Notes: generated from the sequence alone by a model not told the origin. Counted from the first letter of the stretch, positions 13,628 to 33,456 are shown. The stretch is 64,000 nucleotides of DNA from Dipylidium caninum (GCA_017562135.1 QEYB01001296.1:310001-374000), one strand, 5' to 3'. A program made the numbers and translations.

Positions 13628-15395
13628 TCAACGAGGGTCAACAACACGAGCGATGAAGAGAGGCATCTCCAAGGCCGAGTCGTAGATAGCGCAGTAGAAC
13701 GGTTGGTCAACGACGAACGGACTGGGCGGCGGTGGAAGGGACATTAACATGATGGAAATTGAACTGACAGCCGCTGCCTTGACGCCGGCCTCATTCACCT
13801 CTAGCATTGCCACTTGTTTGGCTTCATCGGCGTAGAGTCGTGGATCCGAGCTTATGCCTAGAAAAGAGTGGAAATGCCAACCGGTCGAACCCTGAGATTA
13901 TTGTGCCACGCGTAAGTGATTAGCACGGTTTTAGACCTTGAGAATGGCAGAATGGAGCAGAAATATGGCAGAAAAAATTCAGATCGTGCGAAGAATGAGA
14001 CTTTTCGGTGCAGCACAGACACTGCGAAACTCCTCACCTGTCAGGTTAGCAGCGCCTGGAGTGAAGAGGCGTCGTACCCCGAGAAGAGAAAGGACGCGTT
14101 TCAAGTCAATTTTGTGCTCAATTTTGAATTTAGGCAGAGCGAGTTGAACCTGCGTATAATTCTCGCTCTTGTGGAATATTTCCCATTTGAAGTCATCGCT
14201 CTTCAGGTCATTCTCGATGGCGTTCAAGTCGAATCGACTCTTGGGTAGGAAGATGAGGAAGAGGAACTGGTCATTCTAAAAAAGATCGCATATTTAAACA
14301 GGCACTTTGCCGCACCCATCGCTTTTGTGTAGCTCAAGTATGAAGTCTTCATACCTTGAAACGTTTAACCACCACCCTGTAGTCCTCTTTGTCTATATAA
14401 GCCATCCGCGTTTGTAAATGCATCATGGGCACTTTCACTGGCACATCTTTCTTCAAATAAAAGTCCGATTCTACCGTTTTATTCTCCGTAAATGCTTTCT
14501 CCCATTTTTCTACAACATGAGGAAGTCTTCCCAACACCTTAAGACACAAAACTCTTGGGCCAGCCCTTATTCTCACCTTTGAATGATATCGCATTTAATA
14601 GGACCATAATCGTCGCGGCACTCAGTTCGTCCTTCGATTTCAGAAACTTTTCGATCAGATCATTCGTGGACGAACGAGCCCATTGATTAATTCTGTTAAA
14701 CGCTTCCGACGTGTTGAAGAGGACCTTGACAGTTCTTAGTAGGAATGTATGAAAGCCTCACCTCCTCCACGTGGTCTCCCTTCAAAGAGGTAAATTTTTT
14801 AATGAATGCTGAAGAAATTCTCAGTCCTCTCTTCAGGAAGGCGGCATTGGAGAGCGATAGTATTTGTCTGCCGTCTCTGGCTCTAGAATTTTGGACAACT
14901 GTACGAATTTTGTTGAGCGTTTTCTCAATGTCCGTATAATCCAATCTCCTGCATGCTTCCTTCTTCTCCTCCCCAAGAATCGCTTCGCATATCTCCTTGG
15001 CGCTCTCGCCTGACGGGCCTTTGGAGACGAGGAGAGAGGACAGTAGCACTAGCACACTCAGGGGCGAGGCCACATAATTTTCCATGTTGCCTACAGACAG
15101 GAGGTGAAGGCTAAAGGCAGCTTAAACGTAGGTTTCATAGTAAAATATAGCATGTAGTAACGGCCTTGGGTTGCGCAAGGCAGCCGCTGTGAGGGCTGGG
15201 AGCGCAGACCTGAGGAGTTATTTTATTTGCCTCCCAATCTGCTAGGAGTACGCCCAGGGCAATAATGCGGGAGCCGGTCAGGCATCAATGTAAAAATTGA
15301 AGGAGAGACTTGCCATTAGCCTTTAACGAGGCTTCGAAAAATCCGGCATTGAAGTCTTTGTGCGTGACGATTTCGGTCGGCGCTCCCCTGCACAT
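13628..15395 (-). CDS. Serpin, intracellular type, probably inhibitory
   Basis: Six exons on the minus strand: 15395–15314, 15090–14762, 14724–14577, 14509–14355, 14275–14038 and 13857–13628. All phases agree and give 393 aa, the usual serpin length. The start MCRGAPTEIV leads straight into helix A with no signal peptide, so a cytosolic or leaderless protein is likely. Family signatures in order: NMENYVASPLSV, AFLKRGLRI, INQWARSSTNDLI, VLLNAISF...WEKAF, VPMMHLQ, LPKFKIE, LFTPGAANLTG, LEVNEAGVKAAA (hinge) and FVVDQPFYCAI. The Gly342/Val343/Ala345–347 hinge fits an inhibitor. Counting from Glu340 as P17 puts P1–P1' at Met356–Ser357, as in alpha-1-antitrypsin, which predicts elastase- or chymotrypsin-like targets (inference). 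Exon 1 ends at a GC donor (gcaagt); intron 2 is only 37 nt. If the GC donor is wrong, Met at 15085 is the alternative start, but helix A would be lost. Confidence 0.9.
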
Positions 15396-15617
15396 CTTGA
15401 TCTAAAGTATCAGGTCGTTCTCTGTGAAGAGGCTCAGAGTGTCTGCAGTAAATGCCCTGACCGACAATTTAAATGTTGGCATCTACATCTGAATAGTGTG
15501 CATTTATGTTATTGTGCTTCGGGAATTGTTTTGTTGGGTGCGAATGATGTAACGGAATTAGTCAATGTGGGAGTACTTACTGGCTCAACTTAACCTCAGG
15601 TTCGATTGCGTGCCCCA

Positions 15618-15623
15618 TTTATA
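15618..15623 (-). promoter_or_regulatory. Possible TATA box for the serpin
   Basis: TATAAA on the minus strand, 223 bases upstream of the proposed serpin ATG. Only the motif and its position support it; a 5' UTR of about 190 bases would be needed. Confidence 0.3.
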
Positions 15624-15980
15624 CCCTCGTGGACGGCCACTCTATTGGCTGACGTCGGACTGCGCGCATTTCAAACCATCAGTCGAGAACAAGCTGCGTC
15701 GACCTCAGTCAAATTCAGCCGCCTCGACGGTTATTTAGACATCATTTGAAGACGCCATTAAAAGCGGGGTTTAGAGACGATATCTTTGGTATAAACGAAG
15801 GAACTGACGTGAGGCCACAGCGAAAAGCTCCAGAGATGACTTGAGACAAAGTGCTAAGAGAAGTCAAGTTATTCGGGATAATGTCTCTTACGCTGTCCTC
15901 TCCAATATGTTGTTCATATGAGCACTTTCTCGTTGTTGACGAGGATAAACGAGACCGTCCATTTAGTTAGGGGATTAAAT

Positions 15981-16012
15981 AGTGTAGTCGTGTAGTGTAG
16001 TGTAGTGTAGTG
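15981..16012 (+). repeat. Short tandem repeat, TGTAG unit
   Basis: About six imperfect copies of TGTAG/AGTGT in a row, with one variant copy (tgtagtcg) near the start. A simple microsatellite in non-coding sequence. Confidence 0.8.
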
Positions 16013-19000
16013 AAGTACATCTCTACGTGTATCCTCTCCTGCTTTATGCTCTTAAGCCCACCGTCCGCCCCACCTCCTGCCCATATACCTTTCTCTCCGC
16101 CCCTAGTGAAGGCCACTTCAGGGTCATTCCTCCCTCCTCGCACCTTCTCCTAGGTTGAGTGGGAGGCCCATTCTATCTGATTCCCTCGGTTTGTTGCCCG
16201 GTTACGTGCGATTTTGCGTTCAAACTCTTCACTTAAAGCGAACTATAACCTTCATTTCACTGCCATCGAGTCCGCGTCTCCGATGATTGTCAAAATTTAA
16301 CACTATGGCACAAAGTGTCGAAGAATTGTGTGCGAGCTGCTCAAGACACACGTATTTCCTCATAACTAGAGACGTGGCACGTCTTTAAGTTGGGTTTTGG
16401 CGGCAACGTTTGCAAACGCTTCATATGAACGACCGGGTCTTGTTTTGCCTTAATCTCAAATAAAAGGGGTCTGACTTATCGGACACGCCCCGGGCCTGAA
16501 GCAACACCCCATGGAAGCACAGATGTGGCTACGCGTCTTGCCAAATGGGGCGCCGCGCTTGTGCCACCCCGTCTCCTCGGTGACACAACAGCAAACGTTT
16601 CTTTCCCCCATGGAAAAATCGCGCACCGACCTTTTGTGCACTCACCGGCTTGACAGCTTCATTTAACCCCTTCATCTGCTGCCTCACACAAAAACCTACA
16701 CTATTTCTAAGTTCATGGAGTTAAGTCATTTTTACCACTAATGAATAAGTTATTTTTAGGCCAACAACTGTGATTTAAAAGGGCAGGGAGGCGAGTGAGA
16801 GATAACCTAGATTCCCAGCATTTAAACACCCTTAGATGAAAACATTCATGCTAAAACCACTTTATATTTATTCCTGGCTCGGCGCCTCGAATCTTGACCG
16901 CAGGCCAGTCAGAGACACAAGTGAATCTCGAAATTTGGGTCTGAAGTTTGTGGCCTCGTCTGCTGATCTGACAAGTGAGTCGAAATCCTTATAAAAATGT
17001 GCATCTGAAAATTCGTCCAGGAAGTGCGGTGATAAGACACCTCGATTCACTCCTTCGCCCGCAATTAGCTTTCAGGGAAAAGGTCTGATACCATGTTGCT
17101 TGCTGCTGTGCGAAGCGTCGAAAACATATTTGCAGACGTGGCAGATCCGGTCATAGGCAGCTATTTGCGAAGTCAGGTGGACAACGCGTGAGTGCATGGT
17201 GCCATCCGACTCCCTCGAGGTTCTCCTTTACTTCTCGGTCTGCACCGCGACGCGTGGAGCTCGAGACGGGCGGCTCGAAAGGCGGTTCCAAGGCCTATGA
17301 GGCGGTAATGGAAGCAGCTAAAGAGAGAAAGAAAACTAGTTCTACCAGAGACGGCCTTTTGGTCAGTTTTTGCCATCAACCTCGCAATAGTTTCAGAACA
17401 ATAGCTATCGCGGGATGCAGAAAGATGTAAACAGTGGCCGTCGGAAGGTGAGGGAACACTACAGCGGCTTTCGCGAACACAAGTCCGTTATGGTTCGTTG
17501 CACAACCACAAAGGTGTCTTCCAACTAACAACCCTAAATTGTTTTGAATTCACGATTATTACGTAAATTTGGGCATTAAGGTTTCAATCAGAAAGGAAAA
17601 GCGTTTGAAAAATTGTCCTTTCAGTGTGTAGTCGAACATGTTCTCGAAGCACCCCGACAATCCTCCTCACTAGCTGCAGCCTCCCTCCATCACCGTCCGG
17701 AACCACCAGATGCGTATCTTCGAGCCGACATCAGAGCAGTAGAAGCGAATGTTTAGGAGGGAAAAGTGGTAGCGGCCTAACGTGATGCAGATCGATGTCA
17801 TGTGGAATGAAGTTTAGATTGGCACCGGTAAACGAGGTGTGGAGATGTGCGCTAGTCAGAGCTGCGGGGATTGTATTTGGGGTCAAAACAACAAAACCTT
17901 CGATGGCAAGGGACGAACACGAAAGAAGTTTAAAGCGGAGGCCAATAAAGTAAACAAATCGCACACCAAAATGGTCAAAATAAGCTTATGAACTTACAAA
18001 TTGTGTGAACCTTGGCAGTTTTGTGTGCATGTCAGCAGAATTGACAATTAGGTTAACCAAACATAAATAAACAATGCATTTTGGTTTGCAAGGTCTTCGT
18101 GGAAAAGTCCACTCCCGAGCCCACATGACGCCGCGAGCGTGGGTCACCGTCGTTTTCACGCCTCATGGGGCTTTCGTGTTTGAAGCAGGAGGCCACTGCA
18201 CCTGCCGAATCACACTCACCTGCAGCTGATCACAGCCGAGGACTGCACTGGGATCCACGTAACTGCAATCTCCAATCAAAATCTCCACTCACTCTCGCCA
18301 CAGCTTCTCAAAAACAATTCGAATGCGCTCCCCGCGATGCGTACACGGTGGCATAACCTCTAGTCCACACAGTTATTTAACCCTCCACTCCGTAAAAAGG
18401 TAGTGAGGGTCGTTTGTATGATAAAAAAATTGCTGTACTCCCCACATTCATTACCTCTCCTGTTCATTCAGCTATGTCATCCACCTACTCACTTTCTGGT
18501 GTATAAATAAGTTCATATATCTCAGTTCTTCCCACCCATGCAGGCTCCTACCACAGACCTATTCACTCGGTAGCTATCGAAATAATTTGAAAAGTGGAAT
18601 CACTGCACAGCCGTGTGACGTCCATCTCAGTGGAGACGCTCAGAGGCGCCAGACCGGCAGGATGTTCCCGTAATGGAGAGCAAATAATATAAACAATAAC
18701 CCCCGAGATGTGTGTGAATCTGTACGTAGTATGAGGGGTAATTATCAGTTTAACACGACTTTTATGCCGTTACTAAGACGGTCATCCAGGCTATTTGGTT
18801 TTGTTTCGCTCACGCCAAGACCCGCCTAGGAGAGGCCTGTTGCGCCTTCTCTGGCTCCCAACCAGTGGAACGTATCTTCGTTGTACTGGCAGCCTAGGGG
18901 CTTGAAGCCAGTACTGAATTGCTTTATAACACTAATAAATGTGAAATTAAGGAGTGGTAAATAAGGAGAGTGTGCTGCTTCCGAGTTATATACTCCCATT

Positions 19001-21040
19001 CTTTCACGACTCCAAGTTGCAGAGCAGATAGCTCATGATACAGAAACTGCATCTTCTGGTATTTGGAACAGAATTTTTCCCCTCGCAATGCGGAAGAGCG
19101 GTTCACCTTTTTGCGACTAAAGTATGCTCCGATGTTGATGTGAGGTTCTCCCAATGTCGCCAGCCACTGTCGAACGAATTACATGTTACTGGCGGATTTG
19201 AGTAGACACAGCAGGCGGGAGTGAAAAAGCGTTCCTCTGGCCATTCGCGTAGGCGGGCTTCAGTGGCGCATAGCACGAACCGGCCGCACTCGGCGTTCCG
19301 TCAATTTCTTCCCGGCACATTGCCACAAGTACACGAAGAGGCTCAGGGCGGGTCTTGTCAAATGGTGAGAGTCTCAGAGCGACGCGATGCCAGAGAACCT
19401 TCACAATTTGGCTGACTTAACTACGAAAATTCTACCATCTCCTGTCAAGTCGTAGTAGGCGCACTTAGTGCCTAGAATACTTTTAAGATATAAAAATATA
19501 TTCTGCCTCTGATCGGAACGAGTTCAACGCTTTCCTATAGAGTAAATACTAATGATTTCCGACATCATTATGCCGTTTCGCACTCCAACGTTATTACCAC
19601 AGGGAAAATGCACTGCGAGAAATCTGCGATCAAACGACCATGACGACAGGGGTCAGCGAGCGCGGATGGTGTTAAATTCCCCCTAAGCTTTATAATCCGC
19701 AAAAGAGAACGATGCCTGTATGGCATTATTTGTCAGTCGCTCACATAAAGCTGCTGGATCATTGTGGTATTAAAACCGGTGGGTTATCTCCACTCGACGG
19801 AAACCGCAGTCTACAACCCCCAAAGACAAGTGCTCAGAAAATCACTTTACAAACGATCAGATTCCTCTTCCCATCGTCAATTTCAACCATGTCGTAGTGT
19901 GGACTTTATTCGTACAAAATACGAATCAGTAGCCCATATAGCACAAGCTCTTAGCAAGCGACGAAAGTTTCTTTTTCTTATACAAAATAGTTATTAGTGA
20001 CTTCGACTGTACCTAATTGCGTGAACCTCCTTAGTACCGTAAAGTGATCACGGGCGATACTTTCAACTGCGGCCAAACAGATTATATTTTGTACGTAGGA
20101 TAATTTAACGGGCAGCGAAAAAGGGGACTTCGAGCGGTTGTGCGCGTAGCCCCGAGGCCTCGTGTGAGTGGCCAGTGTGCCTCTGGCCAATTGCTTCCGC
20201 TTGACCTAATTCCGTGCGAAGCTGGGCATAATGGGCTGACGTCGTCGATACCCGGCTGAGGAGGAATCCTCCTGTCGGTGAGTGAAGTACGAGTCAAGTG
20301 CGCTGAGAAATACTCCTTTTGAACAGAAAGAAGCCTGATTACACCCCTTGTTTAAGCAGGTGCGGAAAATCACTGCATGGCCAGGTGAAGACGCCGCGGT
20401 GAACCATCCGATGACGCTGCGAGCATCTTAGCTCATTAGGAAATTCAAAGAAATAAGTGAAAAGTTTTTAATGGCTTCTGGTAGTCGATGTTTAGGTAAT
20501 TTTGAGATATTCGAGTTTTGGCATGAATTAGAGAGACGAAATTAGAACATGGAAAGGCACGGTGCGGTAGAAAGGAGGATGCTCCCTAACGCCTGCAACT
20601 CATAACTTAGATCGACGCAATCAGACTTTCTACCATCCTTCGCAAGTATGAAGTTTGCTGCTCATGCGCTTATACCGCGGCAAGGCCGGCGGTGTCCTCG
20701 CGGGTCGATGCAGGCTGACCCGTATTCGCGGCGTAGCGCCTCCCTTGCCCACTCCCGATTGGCCGCGTGGCAAATTGGGTGCGCCAGGCATCCTGCGATT
20801 GGCCAGCTCCGTGGAGAGGCGGGAAAGGTTTGCAGCAATAGTGACAGCCACCAGAAGCATTCAACAGAGGCGTCCCGACTCTGCTTCTACCGCAACACAA
20901 GAAGCGGCAATCGGACAGGCAAACAGTGGAGGCTTGTACGCCACCGTCTGGGGAGATATTACAGTTGTGCGAGAGTGAGTAACAACTCCAGTCTTCTGTT
21001 TTCTCTCTCGGCAAGAAGCCTCCTACCTTATCAACAACCC

Positions 21041-21052
21041 TTTTTATTGCAG
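21041..21052 (+). promoter_or_regulatory. Splice acceptor just upstream of the collagen start
   Basis: Pyrimidine-rich tttttattgcag ends 12 bases before the collagen ATG. It is either the end of a 5' UTR intron or a spliced-leader trans-splice site; the sequence cannot separate these. Confidence 0.5.
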
Positions 21053-21064
21053 TTCTAAGACAAC

Positions 21065-27944
<6,880 letters not shown>

Positions 27945-28213
27945 GTCCCGGCGTCAGTTCTGCCACCAACCCAATGACAACAGCAATCATAGTGACTGGG
28001 GCAGTGTGACATGTTTTTCTTCCTCCGCCTGCTCCCCCTCTTCTACCTGTTGACCCACCTACGCGATTTTGGGGCGGAACTAAACGAAACCCAACTTTTG
28101 TCCGCCTGCGTCAAATCCCCGCTTCCACTCCCTCCTCCACCCCTTCTTCACCGACCCCATCCTCCAACCCGTGATTCTGGTGTACATTTACGACGAAATC
28201 GGTGCTTTTGGCG

Positions 28214-28219
28214 AATAAA
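28214..28219 (+). terminator. Polyadenylation signal of the collagen
   Basis: Canonical AATAAA, 270 bases downstream of the collagen TGA, the first such hexamer after the stop codon. Confidence 0.7.
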
Positions 28220-30708
28220 GTGAAAGTGCAGCCATGACGCCTTGATTATTTTAATTTTCGCCCTTTTTTTCACTATCCTTCAAGTCCATAGACAAAAGCA
28301 CTTTTGCGACATTTTAGTACGAAGCTTCGCACATACTAGCGTTACCAAATAAAAATCAAATATTTTTTACTTACACCTACCGAAGTCAACTCACTAAAGT
28401 AACCGACAAGGAAGGGGTATCGCTTGTTGCTCCTGCGACCTGGTCATCTACCCTTCTTTTGATTAATACACCTTCCGTAGTTAAGTTGACAACAGAGGGT
28501 ATAGCACCTGCAAGTCTCCATAAATGCCCATGGTCTCGAAATTGCGATACGCCGACTTAAGTTGCTTTGAACAGACAGTAGGTGAAGGCATCCTAAACCC
28601 CCTTCGACTTGCTGGGTAGTTGTCCACGACTTTGGCCTATCCCACAAAGTTCTGCGTTCATGGGTGCAGGATGTGATTGCATTTAGTGTGCTTGTCAGAA
28701 ACCGCATTGATCGGTAACCCACTAGTGAACACGTACATACGTGTATTAGATCGCAAACTATGAAATGGGCGTTTTTGTTCAGTCTATGTTCGAATAAGAC
28801 TCGATTTTTTACTTATACTTATATATAAAGTAAGATATTCTTCTTGCTCATTTAATGAAAGTTTTCATGTTCGTATGTCACTCTTATTCTATTTTTCGTC
28901 AGAATCAGCTGTAAACAAAACGGAATTCACACCCATTTTTCTTATATCACTTCAAAGTGCAGCATAGCACAACTCAAGTCTTGAGGAACATTAGTAAGTT
29001 ATTCGAAAAGAGGCCGGCTAATGAAAAATGACCGGCGCTAGTGCCAAAAATTGGGCTCTAGCAATTTGAGCATCGGCAAGGAGCCTCGAAGAAAACCATC
29101 GGGCTATGTTTAGAAGAAGGAATAATGAGGATGACTGTGGAATTCGGTACACATAAAACTATTCGTGAACTTTGGTCTAAACTAAGGAATAGCTATACAT
29201 ACGGCTGTGTTAAAACAATATCTGCACATAATAAACAAAAAGGCAAAAGTTAAAACCATATGTGTCTGTCGTAAGAAACGACATAACTGCGGATGATCGA
29301 GCACTTCGAAAGCAAGTGCGCGCTTTTTGCTACGCAATACATGATTGCCGGGTTTTTACACCAACTTATCACTTGTTATGAAAAGCGGCTTTTACGTGAT
29401 AATGCAAAACGACCGAGCAAATAGGTGGATAAGAATAAAACCCACCAACACACACATAAGGCGAAATCTCATTAAATCAAAATTAAGATTACCATAATTC
29501 TTACGAAATGCCCGGAGTGATTCATTATTCCTTTCTATAATACAACCAGGTGAAAATAATGACATCGCTGGCGTCCTATTGCCATGGAATTGATGATAAA
29601 CTTAAGACAAAATACAACAAGCATCGCCCTATTGGCACAGCGCAATATTCCTGCATGACAATGCAATACCAGATGAAACCGCAATTACGGTTATCAAATC
29701 AAGTGATTTACTGTATGAAATTCTATCACATACCGCATATTCGTCCGTAATTTCAAACCGATTATTGCACTTTACATATGCGCGAATTGGTTATAAGGCA
29801 AAAACACATCAATCGAAAGGGTATTATGATAGATTTCGATTCGTACTTGTTACCTCCAAAATAAAGACATTTTCAAAAGGACAGATTTGACTTACCCAAT
29901 CGCTATAAGAAACTAGTAGATGCCGGTGGATATATGTCAATTGGATATAACGAACAATGTAAAGAATCGTGCTCCTTGTCTCCTACGTACAGTCAATTCC
30001 CATTGCATAATTTCCAAACTAATAACTTATACCGTCAAACTGAACTCTTGATGTCTACTACTCTTGCCGGTTAAATATAATTTGACAGTCCAAGCATGCG
30101 CTTGGTGGGTGAGCTGTTACATACGAGTTTGAGAAAACTATTTGATTAGGTTTAATCTTGTCTTGCTGCGATCTAGAGGCCTAAGGCCTTTATAAATTCG
30201 TAAATGTGTTTTGTTTGCCCGAAGCAAAAAATGACCAACCAGAGGTCCAAATAACTACCGAAAACCGATAGGTCCTTCCTAGTCTTAGTGTCTACATCGT
30301 TTGCAATTTGGATTTGCGGTGCTACCAAACCCTCTAGTCATTTTATCTGATGCACACAGAAACTCGAATATAGATATTCGTTGCTATGGGTCATATATAC
30401 CAATGCTTTGAGTACAACGCCCCATTATTTGTTTTAGCAGAACCATGTTATAATGGACAGCAACTCTTAGTGGCAAAGGTCATGGACACCCAAAGTAGCC
30501 AATCGAAAACGACAAAGGTCGACGGTGTGAGTTTGGCCGTGTTGGGGCTTTGACTTCGTTTACGATTTTTAGGGTAACACCGCCAATATGCCGACCTTAT
30601 CAACTTGTACCCACTGTTATTTTGTTGTTTGTTTTTATCCGTCTTGAGAGCGTGGCCACCACAAATTTGATCCACTCCTCTTAATTTATGTTACGCACTG
30701 CTAATATC

Positions 30709-30720
30709 CTTTCCCTTCAG
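30709..30720 (+). promoter_or_regulatory. Splice acceptor 5 bases before the TELO2 ATG
   Basis: Pyrimidine-rich ctttcccttcag ends five bases before the ATG, leaving almost no 5' UTR in the genomic exon. This spacing is typical of a spliced-leader trans-splice site; a 5' UTR cis-intron is the alternative. Confidence 0.55.
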
Positions 30721-30725
30721 GCCTA

Positions 30726-33120
30726 ATGATGTCTTTCGACATGGAACATCTTTTGCGGCTAATTGAAATGTTACCATCCGGAAGTTCCAATGAGGATACT
30801 ATACAGGAGTTGCGGAATAGTATTTCTAACTTCAATATCTCACCCGAGTCTCTTAATTCTCAAACAATATTTTTATCCAAGTTAGCTGCTAAACTGTTTT
30901 TGAATCTAAATTCTCCTTCATGTTACAACCTCCTACTGTTTGCTACGTCAAGTGCTAATGCAGACATTTGGTTTGGAGTTCTGGTCTCCCGAATACAACA
31001 GAACGATCAAAACGTTATGGATATTCATCCTTGTCTCAATCTGCTCTCAATGTACCTTCTCGAGTTTAGACGCCTCCCCCAACTTTTTTCTACGATAAGT
31101 AATACGGCTGATTGCTTACCGAGTTCCGCTCGTCATACATTCTTAATTGAAAGGACCCGTCGCCTTATTAATCTTCCCACAGTTATAGCCAATTCAATCA
31201 AGACTATTGCTTCTAGGCGTCTCTTCGAACCGAGTGTGTACTTCCCTTTCATTATAAAACATGCAGCTGAGGTTAATTATCCTCTTCTTAACGGCGTAAT
31301 TATTTCACAGTCATGCCTTCTGGGTTTTGGAAAAGAGGTTTGGACAGCAATTCTTCAACAACTTTCTCGTTCAATAGAAAGCTCAAAAGTTTGGGATACA
31401 GCAATTCCTCATATTCAGGAAAGGGCGTTAGAGGCAACTTTGGTCCCGCTTCTTACCCATGCGTCCCATCCTTACTTTGTGACTCGGTACCTCTCTTCTG
31501 CTATTCATTCTCCACTGCAGCATCAGATATTCCGCCTCTTTCATCGTCTTTTACTTTTCCGTAAATTCCCATCTCCTCGAGTTCCAATCAATATATTCGG
31601 CTTCTTGAAGGAGGCTTCCACGGATGACTTAGTTACAAAAGTTGAAAATGATCTTGGTTTACATCTCTTTCAGTGTTGGTCTGATTCTACGGCTCTTCGA
31701 AACAATTCGTCTCAGAACCGTATTTACCTAAATCAGGCGCTTGTTGCCTGGGTCAACATATTTCAAGATTTTATCAATAAGTCTCCTCTCTACTCCACAT
31801 TTGTTTCCCATGCCCTACAGGGTATATCAGTACATCTAGCTTGCAATTTTGAGGAGCAGAGAATTTTGGGTATGGCCGTTGGTGAGTGGTTAATGGGTCG
31901 GCTTCATATCGGTGAGAATGCTGTAAATGAAGAAGGAAAATTAAAAGTGCTAAAATTTGAATATGCGGAAAACGAAGCTGTTAGACTTGTGAAACCTCTT
32001 TTCAACCCCATCCCACCTTACCAGTTGTCCGAAAACGAACCAGACGAAGGTAAGCGATTTCTCATTTACGTAGTGTCTAGGACACACTTCAGTCTCAGAC
32101 ATTGAGGGACTTTTCGCCCATTCCCTGGATTCTAAGCCCAAAGCTTCGAATAACTTACCCATAAGTCTGGATAGTGATGATGATCCAGAAGAGGATGAAA
32201 TGAGTAGAGGTTTCAAATCGCTCCCTGCTTATGTAACTCCTGCTCCTTCCGACTGGCCTTTCCGCACTCGCCGTCCTCATTACTTGCGGGAGTGTCTCGA
32301 CGGCCTTGGAGGTGCTAAAAGCAATCCAGACGATTTGGCCAGCAATGAGATTTCATTGTCATGCTTTGCCCACGCAGAAGAACTTATTTATCGTCATCGC
32401 GGAAGGGCCGTGGATGAGGTCGCTATCGCCTTCGCGGATACCCTGCTCCACACCGAACCTCCCATCTCTCCTCACACTGAGAAAGTGGATACTTCTCGAC
32501 ATCGTGCCCTCGTCGCCTTAGCGGTGGTTTCCCCTAAACGGACGGTCCGGTACCTCACCGGCCAGCTGACTCAGCCCGGTCTCGCGATCAACCAGCTCCA
32601 CATAGTCATTGCGGCACTTACCGAAGCTGTATGCTGCCTCGGTTCCAAGTTCACCCCCTTAGTCGGCGATTTTTTCTTTCCCATGCTTCGAGCAGCTGGT
32701 ACTTTACTCAAGCGCGAATCCAGTGTCTACACACATCTTGATGATGCTGTGTTGGCTAGAATTATGGCTTCTCTTGGAACCATGTATGCCCTGGCGTGCC
32801 ACTCACCAATGATTTTTCGAATGGCAGAGGAATTTTTGGCTCTGAGCTCTGCCATTCTGACAACCGCGTGCGATCCTGTGGTTCGCAGATCATTCCTCGC
32901 CGCTCTGAATGTTGTTCTTACAGCCACGCCCTCTGTCCTGTTAACTTCTAACTACCAACTTCTGGTTAATCCTACTTTAATAGATGGGCTTATCAAAACA
33001 TTGAACGACGATCCCAATTTGGATTGCCAGTATATGGCAGAAGTTGCTATATCCTTCCTGCGTAATCATTTTACGAATTTAACCGCTGCCGATCTAAATA
33101 GACTTATAATAAAAGAGTGA
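30726..33120 (+). CDS. TELO2: TEL2/TELO2-like protein of the TTT complex
   Basis: Two exons, 30726–32049 and 32099–33120, separated by a 49-nt GT–AG intron in phase 1, giving 781 aa (human TELO2 is 837). The protein is almost entirely helical in character, with HEAT-like leucine patterns. An acidic stretch follows the splice (SLDSDDDPEEDEM), then PHYLRECLDGLGG; the Tel2 C-terminal domain in other animals begins with the same acidic-to-YLRDCLE pattern. In known systems TELO2 works with TTI1 and TTI2 and Hsp90 to stabilise PIKK kinases (ATM, ATR, DNA-PKcs, mTOR). Downstream, TRIP13 starts 336 bases after the stop on the same strand. The second Met (MMSFDMEHLL) could also start. The call rests on the C-terminal motif and overall layout, so another HEAT-type protein remains a small possibility. 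Confidence 0.8.
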
Positions 33121-33298
33121 TACCTTCTTCCCCTCTTTGCTCGATTTTTCTTAATGATATACGGAGTATATTCGTTTCCTACAGTAGTTTTTGGAGCTCA
33201 TTTAGCTCTTTTCTGGTTGTATTAACATGCAAGTGTTTTTTTCCTTATAGCTTCCCTTTTAATTTTACCGTATTTTCTTATTTTGCGTTCATCTTGAG

Positions 33299-33304
33299 AA
33301 TAAA
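33299..33304 (+). terminator. Polyadenylation signal between TELO2 and TRIP13
   Basis: AATAAA 179 bases after the TELO2 stop and 153 bases before the TRIP13 ATG, so the upstream transcript can end within the short spacer. Confidence 0.6.
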
Positions 33305-33440
33305 TATAAATGCTTGTAAACAGAAAAGGTAACATTTGACAACAATATGGATAATTGACCGTGGAGCTATGCGTTCTGCACGTCCCGAAAGCCGGATGTT
33401 TTGTGTAATTTCTCTCCCTTGTTTACTCAAAAATGGCCAT

Positions 33441-33452
33441 TCCTCCGCGCAG
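33441..33452 (+). promoter_or_regulatory. Splice acceptor 4 bases before the TRIP13 ATG
   Basis: tcctccgcgcag ends four bases before ATG. With TELO2 ending only 336 bases upstream, this fits trans-splicing of a downstream gene, though the pyrimidine tract is modest. Confidence 0.45.
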
Positions 33453-33456
33453 CTGA

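Larger units (their letters stand above)
15396..21064. other. Intergenic stretch between serpin and collagen
   Basis: The serpin (-) and collagen (+) are transcribed away from each other, so this 5.7 kb contains both promoters. The many short frames here, including overlapping 107–136 codon ones at 20648–21058, lack domains and occur on both strands over the same GC-rich segment. I see no supported gene. Confidence 0.5.
27945..30725. other. Collagen 3' UTR and intergenic AT-rich stretch
   Basis: AATAAA lies at 28214–28219, 270 bases after the collagen stop, so the 3' UTR probably ends near 28240. The rest is AT-rich with no supported gene. A minus-strand open frame at 28444–28722 has no recognisable domain. 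Confidence 0.5.

Noticed and set aside
20648..21058. Overlapping open frames of 107–136 codons upstream of the collagen, both strands
   Set aside because: Several frames and strands are open over the same GC-rich segment, none shows a domain, and they run into the collagen 5' acceptor.
28444..28722. Minus-strand 92-codon frame, considered as a retroelement fragment
   Set aside because: No reverse transcriptase or integrase motif could be identified in any frame.
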